Notes: generated from the letters alone by a model not told the origin. A stretch of 64,000 nt of DNA from Sunxiuqinia elliptica (GCF_900113005.1 NZ_FONW01000002.1:124001-188000); one strand, 5' to 3'; positions 1 to 8,666 are shown, counted from the first letter of the stretch. A program made the numbers and translations.

Positions 1-924
1 CTGGCCGAACGGAACAAAATTCAATTGAAATATGAGTCCGTAGAAGCCTTGAAGGAAGTCTATAATTTTTCCAATTTGCAGGAGTTTCTGGATTTGTATT
101 ACGAAGGTGCAAATGTTCTTTTAACAGAGGCTGACTTTTATGATCTCACTTGGGCTTACCTGTTGAAATGCAAGGAACAGCATGTTGATCACACCGAAAT
201 CTTTTTTGATCCGCAAACGCATACCGATCGGGGTGTCCTTTTTGCAACAGTCATCAACGGAATTAACCGGGCCTTGCAAGATGGACAAGAGCAGTTGGGA
301 ATCAGCTATCGTTTAATCATGTGTTTTTTACGCCACCTCAGCGAAGCATCAGCTTTTGAAAGCTTGAAAGAAGCTTTAGACTACAAAGACCTGATCAGTG
401 GCATTGGGCTTGATTCGTCGGAAAAAGGAAATCCACCAGCCAAATTTGAACGGGTATTTGCACAGGCACGTGCTGAAGGTTTTGATCTTGTAGCACATGC
501 AGGAGAAGAAGGCCCAGCAGCTTATGTCAGCGATGCTTTGAACCTGCTGCAGGTAAAACGCGTTGACCACGGGATTGCCTCAATTAACGATCCGGCGCTA
601 GTTGCTGAACTGGCTAAAACCAAAGTGCCTCTAACGGTGTGTCCGCTATCAAACCTAGCGTTGAAGGCTGTCGATCGATTGGAAGACCATCCGCTAAAAA
701 AATTGATGGACCAAGGTGTGCTAGTTACTATTAATTCAGATGACCCGGCCTACTTTGGAGGATATATGAACGAAAACTACCAGGCTTCGGCTGAGGCGCT
801 TGGGCTGAATAATATGGAGCTGTGTCAGCTAGCCAGAAATTCGTTTGAAGCCAGCTGGTTACCCGAGGAGGAAAAGTCAAAGCATATTCAGGCGGTTGAG
901 CAGTATTGTCGGGAGAATGCTTAG
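1..924 (+). CDS. Adenine/adenosine deaminase family protein, 5' end outside window
   Basis: The frame is open from base 1, so the N-terminus, including the first metal-binding HxH motif of the family, lies upstream of the window. Visible motifs are the EIFFDPQTHTDRG block, FLRHLSE, GLDSSE, HAGEEGP, the VDHG box and the C-terminal NSDDPAYFGGY block. These are typical of the zinc-dependent adenosine deaminase superfamily, which removes the 6-amino group of a purine in the cytoplasm (purine salvage). The DPQTHTDRG and SDDPAYFGGY signatures fit the subgroup that acts on free adenine, as in fungal Aah1-type enzymes, better than classical adenosine deaminases. That substrate choice is inference. 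The TTG at 25 is only an internal Leu codon of the longer frame. Confidence 0.85.
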   Translation: MAERNKIQLKYESVEALKEVYNFSNLQEFLDLYYEGANVLLTEADFYDLTWAYLLKCKEQHVDHTEIFFDPQTHTDRGVLFATVINGINRALQDGQEQLGISYRLIMCFLRHLSEASAFESLKEALDYKDLISGIGLDSSEKGNPPAKFERVFAQARAEGFDLVAHAGEEGPAAYVSDALNLLQVKRVDHGIASINDPALVAELAKTKVPLTVCPLSNLALKAVDRLEDHPLKKLMDQGVLVTINSDDPAYFGGYMNENYQASAEALGLNNMELCQLARNSFEASWLPEEEKSKHIQAVEQYCRENA

Positions 925-989
925 TTGAATAAGAGTCAAGTTGCGGCTCTGGATTGAAGGGGTTTATTGGTTTTGATTTCGTAGGCTCT

Positions 990-1020
990 GAAGCGAGTTC
1001 CAAAAATAAACGTTCGCTTC
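990..1020. repeat. Short inverted repeat upstream of the DUF438 gene
   Basis: A 7-bp perfect inverted repeat, GAAGCGA at 990-996 and TCGCTTC at 1014-1020, has a 17-base AT-rich spacer. It sits 40 bases before the next start codon and has no T-run, so it is not a typical terminator. It may be an operator or may be chance. Confidence 0.25.
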
Positions 1021-1059
1021 GGAAGAAATGGTATTGAGAATCTTTTTAACAACAATACA

Positions 1060-2322
1060 ATGAGTGAACTGATTAACAATTCCCGTTATCGTAAAGAGCG
1101 ATTGAAAGAGCTGATTTTAAAGTTACATGAAGGAGAGTCGGCTGCAACAGTAAGAGCAGAGTTGGTCGCTACCCTAAAACACATCCCTTACGGAGAAGTG
1201 GTTGAGGTAGAGCAAGAATTGATTCAGGAAGGTTTGCCTGAACAGGAAGTGTTGAAGTTGTGTGATGTGCATGGTGAAGTATTGGAAGGGCACATTGACC
1301 TGAGTGCAGCACAGGAAATCCCGGATGGTCATCCGGTTGATGTTTTTATTCAGGAGAATAAAGAGTTGCTGGCCGTTTGCGTACAAGCAACGGAGTGGCT
1401 TAATCGCCTGGATGAAGTTGCGGATGCTTCATTTGATGAATACCGTATTCAATTACTGGCTTACTTCAATATGTTGATGGATGTTGATAAGCACTACCAA
1501 CGCAAAGAATACCTGGTTTTTCCTTATCTTGAAAAGAACGAAATAACAGGACCTCCAAAAGTTATGTGGGGAAAACATGATGAGATCAGGGGACAGTTGA
1601 AAGGCTGCATTGATCTTTTACGCATGCCAGAATTAACGAAAGCGGATTTGAGTGACGCTTTGGATTTACTTTTCTTACCCGTATTGAAAGCTTTGACGGA
1701 TATGGTTCAAAAAGAAGAGGAAATCCTTTTCCCGATGTGTATGGATGTACTGACAACTGAGGATTGGTGGAACATTCATAAGCAAACCTTAGAAATTGGA
1801 TTTACCTTGTACGATCCTCAGGAAGAGTGGATCCCCGAGGGAATTGAATTGGCTGATGATGCCGGAAGTGCTGGCTCCTTAATGACTGACGGAACGATTC
1901 AATTGCCATCAGGTAGTTTCTCGGCGAAAGAGATCATGACAATTCTAAACACTATTTCGGCTGATATGACTTTTGTTGATAAAAACGATAAAGTCAAATA
2001 TTTTACGCAAGGCAAGCACCGCATTTTTACCCGTAGTCGTTCCATTATTAACCGCGATGTTCGCTTATGTCATCCTCCGGGAAGTGTGCATATTATTGAA
2101 AAGATTCTGGAGGACTTTAAGTCGGGAAAGGCTTCTCATGCGCCGTTCTGGATTCAAATGAAAGGTAAATTTATTCATATTGAATATCATGCTTTACGGG
2201 ATGAAAAAGGAGAATACCTTGGGACATTGGAAGTATCTCAAGATTTAACGCACCTTCGTGAGTTGGAGGGTGAACAACGGATTTTATCATATACTGACCA
2301 AAACAAAGAAGCTCATGAGTAA
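1060..2322 (+). CDS. DUF438 protein: hemerythrin domain plus PAS domain
   Basis: This 420-residue cytoplasmic protein has no signal peptide. Residues 1-100 match the DUF438 N-terminal region. Residues about 115-235 form a hemerythrin-like four-helix bundle, seen in the ligand-like HYQRKEYLVFPYL, WGKHDEIRG and KEEEILFPMC segments that normally bind a di-iron centre. Residues about 290-410 form a PAS domain ending in GTLEVSQDLTHLRELEG, as in PAS sensors. Proteins of this family are thought to sense O2, NO or redox state, but the ligand here is unknown. The ATG at 1060 follows an A-rich leader. The last 8 bases overlap the start of the next gene, so the two are probably translationally coupled. 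Confidence 0.88.
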   Translation: MSELINNSRYRKERLKELILKLHEGESAATVRAELVATLKHIPYGEVVEVEQELIQEGLPEQEVLKLCDVHGEVLEGHIDLSAAQEIPDGHPVDVFIQENKELLAVCVQATEWLNRLDEVADASFDEYRIQLLAYFNMLMDVDKHYQRKEYLVFPYLEKNEITGPPKVMWGKHDEIRGQLKGCIDLLRMPELTKADLSDALDLLFLPVLKALTDMVQKEEEILFPMCMDVLTTEDWWNIHKQTLEIGFTLYDPQEEWIPEGIELADDAGSAGSLMTDGTIQLPSGSFSAKEIMTILNTISADMTFVDKNDKVKYFTQGKHRIFTRSRSIINRDVRLCHPPGSVHIIEKILEDFKSGKASHAPFWIQMKGKFIHIEYHALRDEKGEYLGTLEVSQDLTHLRELEGEQRILSYTDQNKEAHE

Positions 2323-2839
2323 ACTTACCATTACCCCAAAAACAAAGATCTATGATTTGTTGGATGCTTATCCGGAGCTGGAAGATGTATTGATTGGTTT
2401 GGCTCCACAATTTAAAAAATTGAAGAATCCGGTATTGCGGAAGACAATCACGAAAATTACAAGTCTCAGTCAGGCAGCAACAATTGGCGGATTGAACGTA
2501 GAAGAGATGATTAATGTCTTGCGGAAGGAAGTTGGACAAGAGGAAATTGGTTCCTTAACAGAATCAGGGGCAACTTATCAAACAGAGCAGCCCGGCTGGT
2601 TCGATGCGACAAAAGTAACTCAATCCATTGATATACGAGAAATGCTGCATGCCGGCGAACAGCCGGTTCATGAAGTGCTTTCAGCAGTTAAGAAATTAAA
2701 AGACAAGGAAATCCTGGAGGTCATTGCTCCTTTTATTCCGGCTCCCTTGTTGGACAAGTCGTTGAGCATGAATTATCAGCATTGGTTGAAGAAAGAATCC
2801 GCTGAAAAGGTGGTGATCTATTTTGCTAAAATTGACTAG
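2315..2839 (+). CDS. DUF1858/DUF2249 domain protein
   Basis: I place the start at the ATG at 2315, which overlaps the stop of the upstream gene by 8 bases. A longer frame from 2258 would overlap it by 65 bases. The 174-residue product begins with a DUF1858-type segment (TITPKTKIYDLLDAYPELEDVL) and ends with a DUF2249 domain (residues about 100-174; DIREMLHAGEQPVHEVL, then APFIPAPLL and the HW pair). DUF2249 proteins recur beside hemerythrin and nitric-oxide or denitrification genes in other bacteria. A role with the upstream hemerythrin-PAS protein is likely but unproven. No catalytic residues are recognisable. Confidence 0.82.
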   Translation: MSKLTITPKTKIYDLLDAYPELEDVLIGLAPQFKKLKNPVLRKTITKITSLSQAATIGGLNVEEMINVLRKEVGQEEIGSLTESGATYQTEQPGWFDATKVTQSIDIREMLHAGEQPVHEVLSAVKKLKDKEILEVIAPFIPAPLLDKSLSMNYQHWLKKESAEKVVIYFAKID

Positions 2840-2951
2840 ATCGTTTTTGAGACTTGGCGCCTGATTGTTCATACAGGATACCCAAGGATGGCTTTTGTTT
2901 GGGATTGTTCTTCTTTTGTCGTAGAATCAAAATACGTAAACAAAGCGATTT

Positions 2952-4181
2952 ATGGACGAATCAATTTTCGATAAATTTCCCGAAGAGCAAAAGTTGTTGG
3001 CCAATGCAAAAGAAGCTGACCAAGCTCTTTTGAATGTGAATGGGCATTTTCATACCCCGTATTCTTTCAGTGCTTTTACCGAAATCCGCCAAGTTTTTGA
3101 AATGGCCCGTGAGGAGCAAGTAAGCGTGCTGGGAATTAATGATTTCTACACGACTGATGGCTATTCCGAATTCAATGAGTTGGCAAGCAAGTTTAAGGTT
3201 TTTCCGCTATTCAACATTGAGTTTATGGGTTTGCAGAAGGATTTACAAGCTGAGGGAGTTCGGGTAAATGACCCCAACAACCCGGGGCGGACCTACTTTA
3301 GCGGAAAGGGCTTGAAGTTTCCGGTTGAATTGAATGCCGAGATGGTGGATCGCTTGCTGCGAGTGCAGGATGAGAGCAACCGCCAAACCGGGGAGATGAT
3401 CGAAAAATTGAATCACTGGCTGAAAGAGTTGGGCGAAGACTTGTCGTTTTCATTTGACCAAATGAAAGCAGATTACGCCAAAAACTTGCTTCGCGAGCGG
3501 CATATCGCCAAAGCATTGCGCGAAGCTGTTGCTGCTAAATACCCACAAGCAGAGGACCAGAAAGCATGTTTTGAAAAGATATTTGAAGGGAAAGCACCAA
3601 AATCAGAAATGGCTGACTTTGCCGGCTTGGAAAATGAGATCAGGGGGAACTTGTTGAAATCAGGAGGAAAGGCTTTTGTTCCTGAAGATGATCAGGCTTT
3701 CCTGAGCTTGGAGCAAGTGATCGAGTTGATCGTTCGGGCAGGAGGAATTCCATGTTACCCCGTGTTGCTCGATAATCCAAAAGGAGAATTTACTGATTTT
3801 GAAGGCGATTACAATAAACTGTATGAAAGCCTGCTTGCTAAAAATGTGTATTCAATTGAGCTGATTCCAGGACGAAACAAGCCTGAGATTTTAGAGGAAT
3901 TTGTCAATTTCTTTAATGAAAGAGGCTTTGTTATCACATTTGGGACAGAGCACAATACACCCAAGTTGGATCCAATTACTGTTTTTGACGGTAATGGACA
4001 AGCGCTAAATGCAAACTTGAAGCAAATTGGTTATGAAGGTACCTGCATTGTGGCAGCCCATCAGTATTTAAAAGCTTCAGGCGAAGAGGGCTTCCTGGAT
4101 GCAGCTGGTAAAGCCAAGCTGGATCAACGTGCCGAATTTATTGCTCTTGGAAATGCCGTGATTCGTCATTTTGTAGATTAG
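2952..4181 (+). CDS. PHP-domain metal-dependent phosphoesterase-like protein
   Basis: The 409-residue cytoplasmic protein starts its PHP domain at residue ~32 with the metal-binding HFHTPYSFSAF motif (HxH). GINDFYTTDGY and FNIEFMG follow as further candidate metal ligands, and FGTEHNTPKLD near residue 335 supplies a late His. PHP domains are trinuclear metal phosphoesterases, as in histidinol phosphatase and the DNA polymerase PHP domain. The long middle insert (about residues 130-270) is unlike the short histidinol-phosphatase type. The gene precedes a sugar-phosphate aldolase fusion on the same strand, so a sugar-phosphate phosphatase or related hydrolase role is inferred. The exact substrate is unknown. 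Confidence 0.75.
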   Translation: MDESIFDKFPEEQKLLANAKEADQALLNVNGHFHTPYSFSAFTEIRQVFEMAREEQVSVLGINDFYTTDGYSEFNELASKFKVFPLFNIEFMGLQKDLQAEGVRVNDPNNPGRTYFSGKGLKFPVELNAEMVDRLLRVQDESNRQTGEMIEKLNHWLKELGEDLSFSFDQMKADYAKNLLRERHIAKALREAVAAKYPQAEDQKACFEKIFEGKAPKSEMADFAGLENEIRGNLLKSGGKAFVPEDDQAFLSLEQVIELIVRAGGIPCYPVLLDNPKGEFTDFEGDYNKLYESLLAKNVYSIELIPGRNKPEILEEFVNFFNERGFVITFGTEHNTPKLDPITVFDGNGQALNANLKQIGYEGTCIVAAHQYLKASGEEGFLDAAGKAKLDQRAEFIALGNAVIRHFVD

Positions 4182-4271
4182 TCAGGGAATTAATGGCTTG
4201 AAGATAAGAGTTAAGAACCAAGATGATAGACTTTCGAATTTTCAGACTTTGGACAATTTTGAAACAACATC

Positions 4272-4316
4272 AAACTTGGAACTTGAAACTCGGAACTTAG
4301 AATTTGAAACTTGAAC
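4272..4316. repeat. Imperfect short tandem repeat (AACTTGGAACTTGAAACT type)
   Basis: The last part of the 138-base gap before the aldolase gene consists of degenerate repeats of GGAACTT/GAAACTT units, continuing almost to the start codon. It is low-complexity DNA with no reading frame. Its position directly over the ribosome-binding region is notable. Confidence 0.5.
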
Positions 4317-4319
4317 GAA

Positions 4320-6287
4320 ATGGAACAAGGAATAAAAGATCTTATCGAAGTATCGAAGTTTTATGGGCAACAAAAAGATTATGTGTTGGCCGGCGGCGGA
4401 AATACTTCTTATAAAAATGATAAATACCTGTGGGTAAAGGCCAGTGGCTTTGGTTTGGCTACCATTGATGAAGCTGGCTTTGCCAAGCTTGACCGCGCAC
4501 AGTTGGCTGAAATGAATACGAAGACGTATTCGGAGGATTCACTGCAGCGCGAAGCTGAAATTGTAACTGATTTGATGAGAAGCCGGGTAGAGCCTGAAAA
4601 AGGGCAGCGTCCTTCGGTGGAGACTTCATTTCACAATTTGATGGACTTTTCGTTGGTGGTGCATACCCACTCAACCAAGGTCAATGGGCTGATGTGTAGC
4701 CAGCAGGCTGCTGAGAAAACGGCTGAGCTGTTTGGAGACAGCGTGCTTTACATTCCTTATGAAGACCCGGGTTATATTTTATTTAAAGTGGTTGAACAAG
4801 CCGTTTTAAACTACCGGAGCGAGAAAGGTCAGGAGCCAGCAATCATTTTCCTGCAAAACCACGGTGTTTTTGTTGGTGGAAATACGATTGAGGAAATCCA
4901 CAAGAACTATAATTTGATTGAAGAAACGCTGGATGCTGTTTATGGTGGAGAGCCAGCCAATGAGGCGTTGGAACTTGCCAGCGAGGCAGACCAAATTGTC
5001 CCAGCCATCCGGATGATGGTGTCAGGCGATGAACTGAAAACGGTTCGTTTGGTAAACAGCAGCCTACTTAATAAATACTTGCAGCAAGAGAACCAGCAAG
5101 CCATTGCATCTCCTTTTACGCCCGATGGAATTGTTTATGCTAACTCATCTTTTTTGCATGTTGATTTTGCGGGTAATGTTGAAACGTTTCTAACTACTGT
5201 AAAAGAAGAAATTCAAAAATATACCGCAGAGAAAGGTAAAGCTCCAAAAGTAATTTTTGCTTCCGGATTGGGCGTGTTGGTTATTGCCGATCATGCTGAA
5301 GGAGCTGAAATTTTGGTTGATGTTGTGACGGACCATTGTCGGATTGCTCAATTTGCTGAGTCTTTTGGAGGACAGCATCCCATGACTTCAGCACAAATCG
5401 CTTTTATTGAAAGCTGGGAAGTGGAGCAATATCGTTCTAAGGTATCTTTAGGAGCTACTGCTGGAAGAGCTGATCGCAAGGTGATTGTTGTGACTGGTGG
5501 AGCGCAAGGTTTTGGTGCTGGAATTGTTGAGCAGCTGATGGAGCATGGTGCCAATGTGGTGATTGCTGATTTGAATGCTGAAAAAGGACAGGCCTTTGCC
5601 AATGAGTTGAATGACGTTAAGCGAAAAAACAAAGCGCTTTTTGTTGCCGTCGACGTTTCCAAGGCAGAGTCGGTTCAAAATCTGATTCGCGAAACAGTTA
5701 CCTATTTTGGAGGGCTGGATACGTTTATCAGTAACGCCGGAATTCTTCGGGCTGGCGGTTTGGATGAAATGACTCCGGAAACTTTTGAGCTGATGACGAA
5801 AGTGAATTATTCAGCTTATTTCATTTGCTCCAAGTATGCATCGGCCGTGATGAAACTACAAAATCGCTTCAAACCCGATCATTTTGCAGATATCATTCAA
5901 ATTAATTCAAAATCAGGTTTGAAAGGAAGTAATAAAAACTTTGCTTACGCCGGAGGTAAATTTGGAGGAATTGGCCTGACACAGTCGTTTGCCTTGGAAT
6001 TGATGCCTTTTAATGTTAAGGTGAACTCTATTTGTCCGGGTAACTTTTTCGACGGTCCGTTATGGGCTGATCCCGAAAATGGCTTGTTTGTACAATACCT
6101 GCGGGCTGGGAAGGTGCCAGGCGCGAAAACGCTGGAAGATGTAAAACAGTTTTACGAAGCACAGGTGCCGGCTGGTCGTGGTTGTACTCCCTTGGATGTG
6201 ATGCGGGCTATTTTCTACGTCATGGAACAAGAGTACGAAACCGGACAAGCTGTTCCGGTAACCGGTGGGCAAAATATGCTGAATTAA
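4320..6287 (+). CDS. Bifunctional class II aldolase / short-chain dehydrogenase (RhaD-like fusion)
   Basis: The start is the ATG at 4320, with a TTG 9 bases upstream as a weaker option. Residues 1-~370 form a class II (zinc) aldolase domain. AGGGNTSYK binds the phosphate end, VVHTHST (~115) and LQNHGVF give the zinc histidines. Residues ~385-655 form a short-chain dehydrogenase with VVTGGAQGFGAG for NAD(P), SNAGIL, INSKSG and YAGGKFG (~541, catalytic Tyr and Lys). Relatives split rhamnulose-1-phosphate or a similar ketose phosphate into dihydroxyacetone phosphate and an aldehyde, then oxidise the aldehyde. No rhamnose kinase or isomerase gene is nearby, so rhamnose is not established as the substrate. 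A SorE-like dehydrogenase follows. Confidence 0.88.
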   Translation: MEQGIKDLIEVSKFYGQQKDYVLAGGGNTSYKNDKYLWVKASGFGLATIDEAGFAKLDRAQLAEMNTKTYSEDSLQREAEIVTDLMRSRVEPEKGQRPSVETSFHNLMDFSLVVHTHSTKVNGLMCSQQAAEKTAELFGDSVLYIPYEDPGYILFKVVEQAVLNYRSEKGQEPAIIFLQNHGVFVGGNTIEEIHKNYNLIEETLDAVYGGEPANEALELASEADQIVPAIRMMVSGDELKTVRLVNSSLLNKYLQQENQQAIASPFTPDGIVYANSSFLHVDFAGNVETFLTTVKEEIQKYTAEKGKAPKVIFASGLGVLVIADHAEGAEILVDVVTDHCRIAQFAESFGGQHPMTSAQIAFIESWEVEQYRSKVSLGATAGRADRKVIVVTGGAQGFGAGIVEQLMEHGANVVIADLNAEKGQAFANELNDVKRKNKALFVAVDVSKAESVQNLIRETVTYFGGLDTFISNAGILRAGGLDEMTPETFELMTKVNYSAYFICSKYASAVMKLQNRFKPDHFADIIQINSKSGLKGSNKNFAYAGGKFGGIGLTQSFALELMPFNVKVNSICPGNFFDGPLWADPENGLFVQYLRAGKVPGAKTLEDVKQFYEAQVPAGRGCTPLDVMRAIFYVMEQEYETGQAVPVTGGQNMLN

Positions 6288-6369
6288 GGCCTTCTTTTTA
6301 GGATTATTCAGTAGATCGATTTCGAAATAAAATCGGAATCAATGGATTATAAAAATGAAAGGATAAAAT

Positions 6370-7641
6370 ATGAAGACAAAAGCAGTTCGATTATACGGAA
6401 AAAAGGATTTGCGACTGGAAGAGTTTGACCTTCCGGCAATCCGGGAAGATGAAGTATTGGCAAAGGTTGTCTCTGACAGTATTTGCATGTCGTCCTACAA
6501 AGCAGCGACTCAGGGAACCGACCATAAGCGTATTCCTAACGATGTTGCCGAGAATCCAATCATTATCGGGCATGAATTTGCCGGCGAATTGGTTGAGGTT
6601 GGCGTAAAATGGCAGGATAAATTTAAGGCCGGGCAAAAGTTCTCCATTCAGCCGGCGATTTATTATGCTGATGGCCCTGTGGGCGTATTGAGTGCACCAG
6701 GTTATTCGTATCCTCATATTGGGGGAGATGCCACTTACGTAATCATTCCCAAGGATGTGCTGGAGCAAGATTGTTTGTTGGTTTATGATGGCCCCGGTTA
6801 TTACCCGGCTTCGTTGGCCGAGCCTTTGAGCTGTGTGATTGGTGCGATGCATGCCAACTACCACACTACTCCTGGTTCCTACAAGCACGATATGGAGATT
6901 GTTGATGGCGGGAAAATGGCAATTCTGGCCGGTGTTGGCCCAATGGGATTGGCTGCGATCAATTATGTGATTATGCGCGAAGATCGGAAGCCTTCTTTGA
7001 TGGTGGTGACTGATATTGATCAGGATCGCTTGGATCGTGCTGCTTCAATTTATCCGGTTGAATGGGCAAAGTCCAAAGGAATTGAGTTGGTTTATTTGAA
7101 TACCAGTGGCGATGATCCGGTGGCTAAAATGCGTGGACTAACCGACGATGAAGGTTACAATGATGTTTTTGTGTTTGCTCCGGTGCCAGCTGTCATTGAG
7201 CAGGGTGATGCAATTCTTGCGAATGATGGTTGTTTGAACTTCTTTGCAGGACCAAGCAATGCTGATTTCAGTGCTAAGATGAACTTTTACAATGTTCACT
7301 ATGCCTCGACGCACATTGTGGGAACCTCTGGAGGAAATAATGACGACATGGTCGAATCTTTGGAGATGTTTGAAAAAGGATTGGATCCTGCAGGCTTGGT
7401 TACGCATATTGGTGGCCTGAATGCAGTGATTGATACCACCTTGAACTTGCCAGCCATTCCGGGAGGTAAAAAGTTGATTTACACACATAAATCAATTCCG
7501 TTGACAGCGATTAGTGAATTTGAAGAAAAAGGTAAATCTGATCCGTTGTTTGCTGAATTACACCAGATCTGTAAAAAGAATAACGACCTTTGGTCGGTCG
7601 AAGCAGAGCAGTACTTGTTAGCCCATGCTGAAGATATTTAG
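6370..7641 (+). CDS. Zinc-dependent medium-chain dehydrogenase (L-sorbose-1-phosphate reductase-like)
   Basis: This 423-residue cytoplasmic enzyme has a GroES-like N-terminal domain with the catalytic-zinc Cys in DSICMSSYK (~39) and GHEFAG (67-72). The nucleotide-binding fold follows, with AILAGVGPMGLAAINYV (~178-194) and an acidic end of strand 2 (VVTDIDQDRL) that favours NAD(H). The segment around ICMSSYK-ATQG-HKR-VAENP resembles L-sorbose-1-phosphate reductases (SorE). It probably interconverts a ketose phosphate and a polyol phosphate. The gene is 82 bases after the aldolase/dehydrogenase fusion and 81 bases before the transaldolase gene, so the three likely share a transcript. The exact substrate is not visible. 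Confidence 0.82.
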   Translation: MKTKAVRLYGKKDLRLEEFDLPAIREDEVLAKVVSDSICMSSYKAATQGTDHKRIPNDVAENPIIIGHEFAGELVEVGVKWQDKFKAGQKFSIQPAIYYADGPVGVLSAPGYSYPHIGGDATYVIIPKDVLEQDCLLVYDGPGYYPASLAEPLSCVIGAMHANYHTTPGSYKHDMEIVDGGKMAILAGVGPMGLAAINYVIMREDRKPSLMVVTDIDQDRLDRAASIYPVEWAKSKGIELVYLNTSGDDPVAKMRGLTDDEGYNDVFVFAPVPAVIEQGDAILANDGCLNFFAGPSNADFSAKMNFYNVHYASTHIVGTSGGNNDDMVESLEMFEKGLDPAGLVTHIGGLNAVIDTTLNLPAIPGGKKLIYTHKSIPLTAISEFEEKGKSDPLFAELHQICKKNNDLWSVEAEQYLLAHAEDI

Positions 7642-7659
7642 TGAGAGAAAGAGATGCAT

Positions 7660-7694
7660 GATCAGTGGGAATTGCTGAATGGTTCCCTCTGATC
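7660..7694 (+). repeat. Intergenic hairpin between dehydrogenase and transaldolase genes
   Basis: GATCAGTGGGAA (7660-7671) pairs with TTCCCTCTGATC (7683-7694), giving 11 pairs with one T-T mismatch and an 11-base loop. There is no T-run afterwards, so it is not an intrinsic terminator. It could be an RNA processing or stability element that sets relative expression within the operon. Confidence 0.45.
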
Positions 7695-7722
7695 GATAAA
7701 AAACCAGAAATAAAAGAAAAGC

Positions 7723-8388
7723 ATGATTTACATGGCAGACACGGCCGACCTTTCGGCCTTGAAAGAATTGTATGATTTTTTCCCTTTGGAGGGAGTAACA
7801 ACGAACCCTACAATTTTGAAATTAAGCGGAATGAAGCTTTCCGCAGCAGTTGACGAACTGAAAAAGATTGTGGGCGAAGGCATGTTGCACGTGCAGGTGA
7901 TGAGCCAAACATGTGAGGACATTGTGCGCGAAGCAAAAAAATACAAATCGTATTTTGACTTGGGCGATAATTTTTATGCCAAAATTCCGGTAATGCCTGA
8001 AGGCTTTAAAGCGATGCGCATATTGAAGGATAGCGGTATTAAAGTAACTGCAACGGCTATTTTTACACAACAGCAAGCTTTGGTGGCTTCTAAGGCTGGA
8101 GCTGACTTTGTTGCTCCCTATGTGAGCCGCCTGGATAACATTTCATCGCATGGCATTGAAGTGGTAAGTGATATTGTGAAAAACATGAAGGAGTATGGTT
8201 TAAATACGAAGGTATTGGCGGCCAGTTTTAAAACCGTTGACCAAATTCATCGGGTAAGCATGCATGGTTCACATTCGGCTACAATTGGACCTGATTTGTT
8301 AATGCAGCTGATCAAACACCCGATGACCGATATCAGTATTGATAAGTTCACCGAGGATGGAGAGGGCTTATATGATATTGAATTTTAG
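7723..8388 (+). CDS. Fructose-6-phosphate aldolase / transaldolase (TalC-FSA type)
   Basis: The 221-residue product has the short (FSA/TalC) form of class I transaldolase. It shows DTADL at the start, GVTTNPT at 24-30 and the Schiff-base lysine in FYAKIPVMPEG (K87). Later come ATAIFTQQQALVASKAGADFVAPYVSRLDN and KVLAASFKTVDQI. The family makes or cleaves the C3-C4 bond of ketose phosphates, either as fructose-6-phosphate aldolase or as a true transaldolase. These activities cannot be told apart from sequence alone. It is the last gene of the carbohydrate set and is followed by a strong terminator. An A/G-rich stretch (AAAGAAAAGC) just before the ATG serves as leader. Confidence 0.87.
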   Translation: MIYMADTADLSALKELYDFFPLEGVTTNPTILKLSGMKLSAAVDELKKIVGEGMLHVQVMSQTCEDIVREAKKYKSYFDLGDNFYAKIPVMPEGFKAMRILKDSGIKVTATAIFTQQQALVASKAGADFVAPYVSRLDNISSHGIEVVSDIVKNMKEYGLNTKVLAASFKTVDQIHRVSMHGSHSATIGPDLLMQLIKHPMTDISIDKFTEDGEGLYDIEF

Positions 8389-8448
8389 AAAAGAAATTGG
8401 ACAAGATTGTTCACAATAGATGCTATTGAGAGCATTAAATCGAAATCG

Positions 8449-8474
8449 AAGGGGCTTTATTAGCCCCTTTTTTT
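8449..8474 (+). terminator. Rho-independent terminator after transaldolase gene
   Basis: GGGGCT (8451-8456) and AGCCCC (8462-8467) form a tight stem with a 5-base loop, followed by a run of T residues. It closes the 2952-8388 gene set. Confidence 0.85.
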
Positions 8475-8610
8475 ATGCCATTAATGTTTTGTTTTTACAG
8501 ATTGAAAGATTGCTTACTTTTATGAGTCCCTTTTTGTCGGATAGGAATGGAGACTAAGACACATGAGTCTTTTTCTCAGATACTTCCCTGTTTTATAATT
8601 CATGGATGAA

Positions 8611-8643
8611 TTTGTATGATATCTAATAAAAATGGTAATTTTG
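8611..8643 (+). promoter_or_regulatory. Bacteroidota-type promoter for ECF sigma gene
   Basis: TTTG at 8611-8614 is separated by 21 bases from TAATTTTG at 8636-8643, matching the primary-sigma consensus of the phylum (TTTG, ~19-21 bases, TAnnTTTG). The sigma gene starts 24 bases later. Confidence 0.65.
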
Positions 8644-8666
8644 GTGCGTAGATTATTGGACTACTT

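Noticed and set aside
4320-6287. Direct call as rhamnulose-1-phosphate aldolase of a rhamnose operon
   Set aside because: The fold fits, but the rhamnose kinase, isomerase, transporter and regulator are all absent, so only a family-level call is made.
2952-8388. Sulfoquinovose (sulfo-TAL type) degradation cluster
   Set aside because: A transaldolase and dehydrogenases are present, but no sulfoquinovosidase, isomerase or sulfonate exporter, and the aldolase fusion does not fit that pathway.
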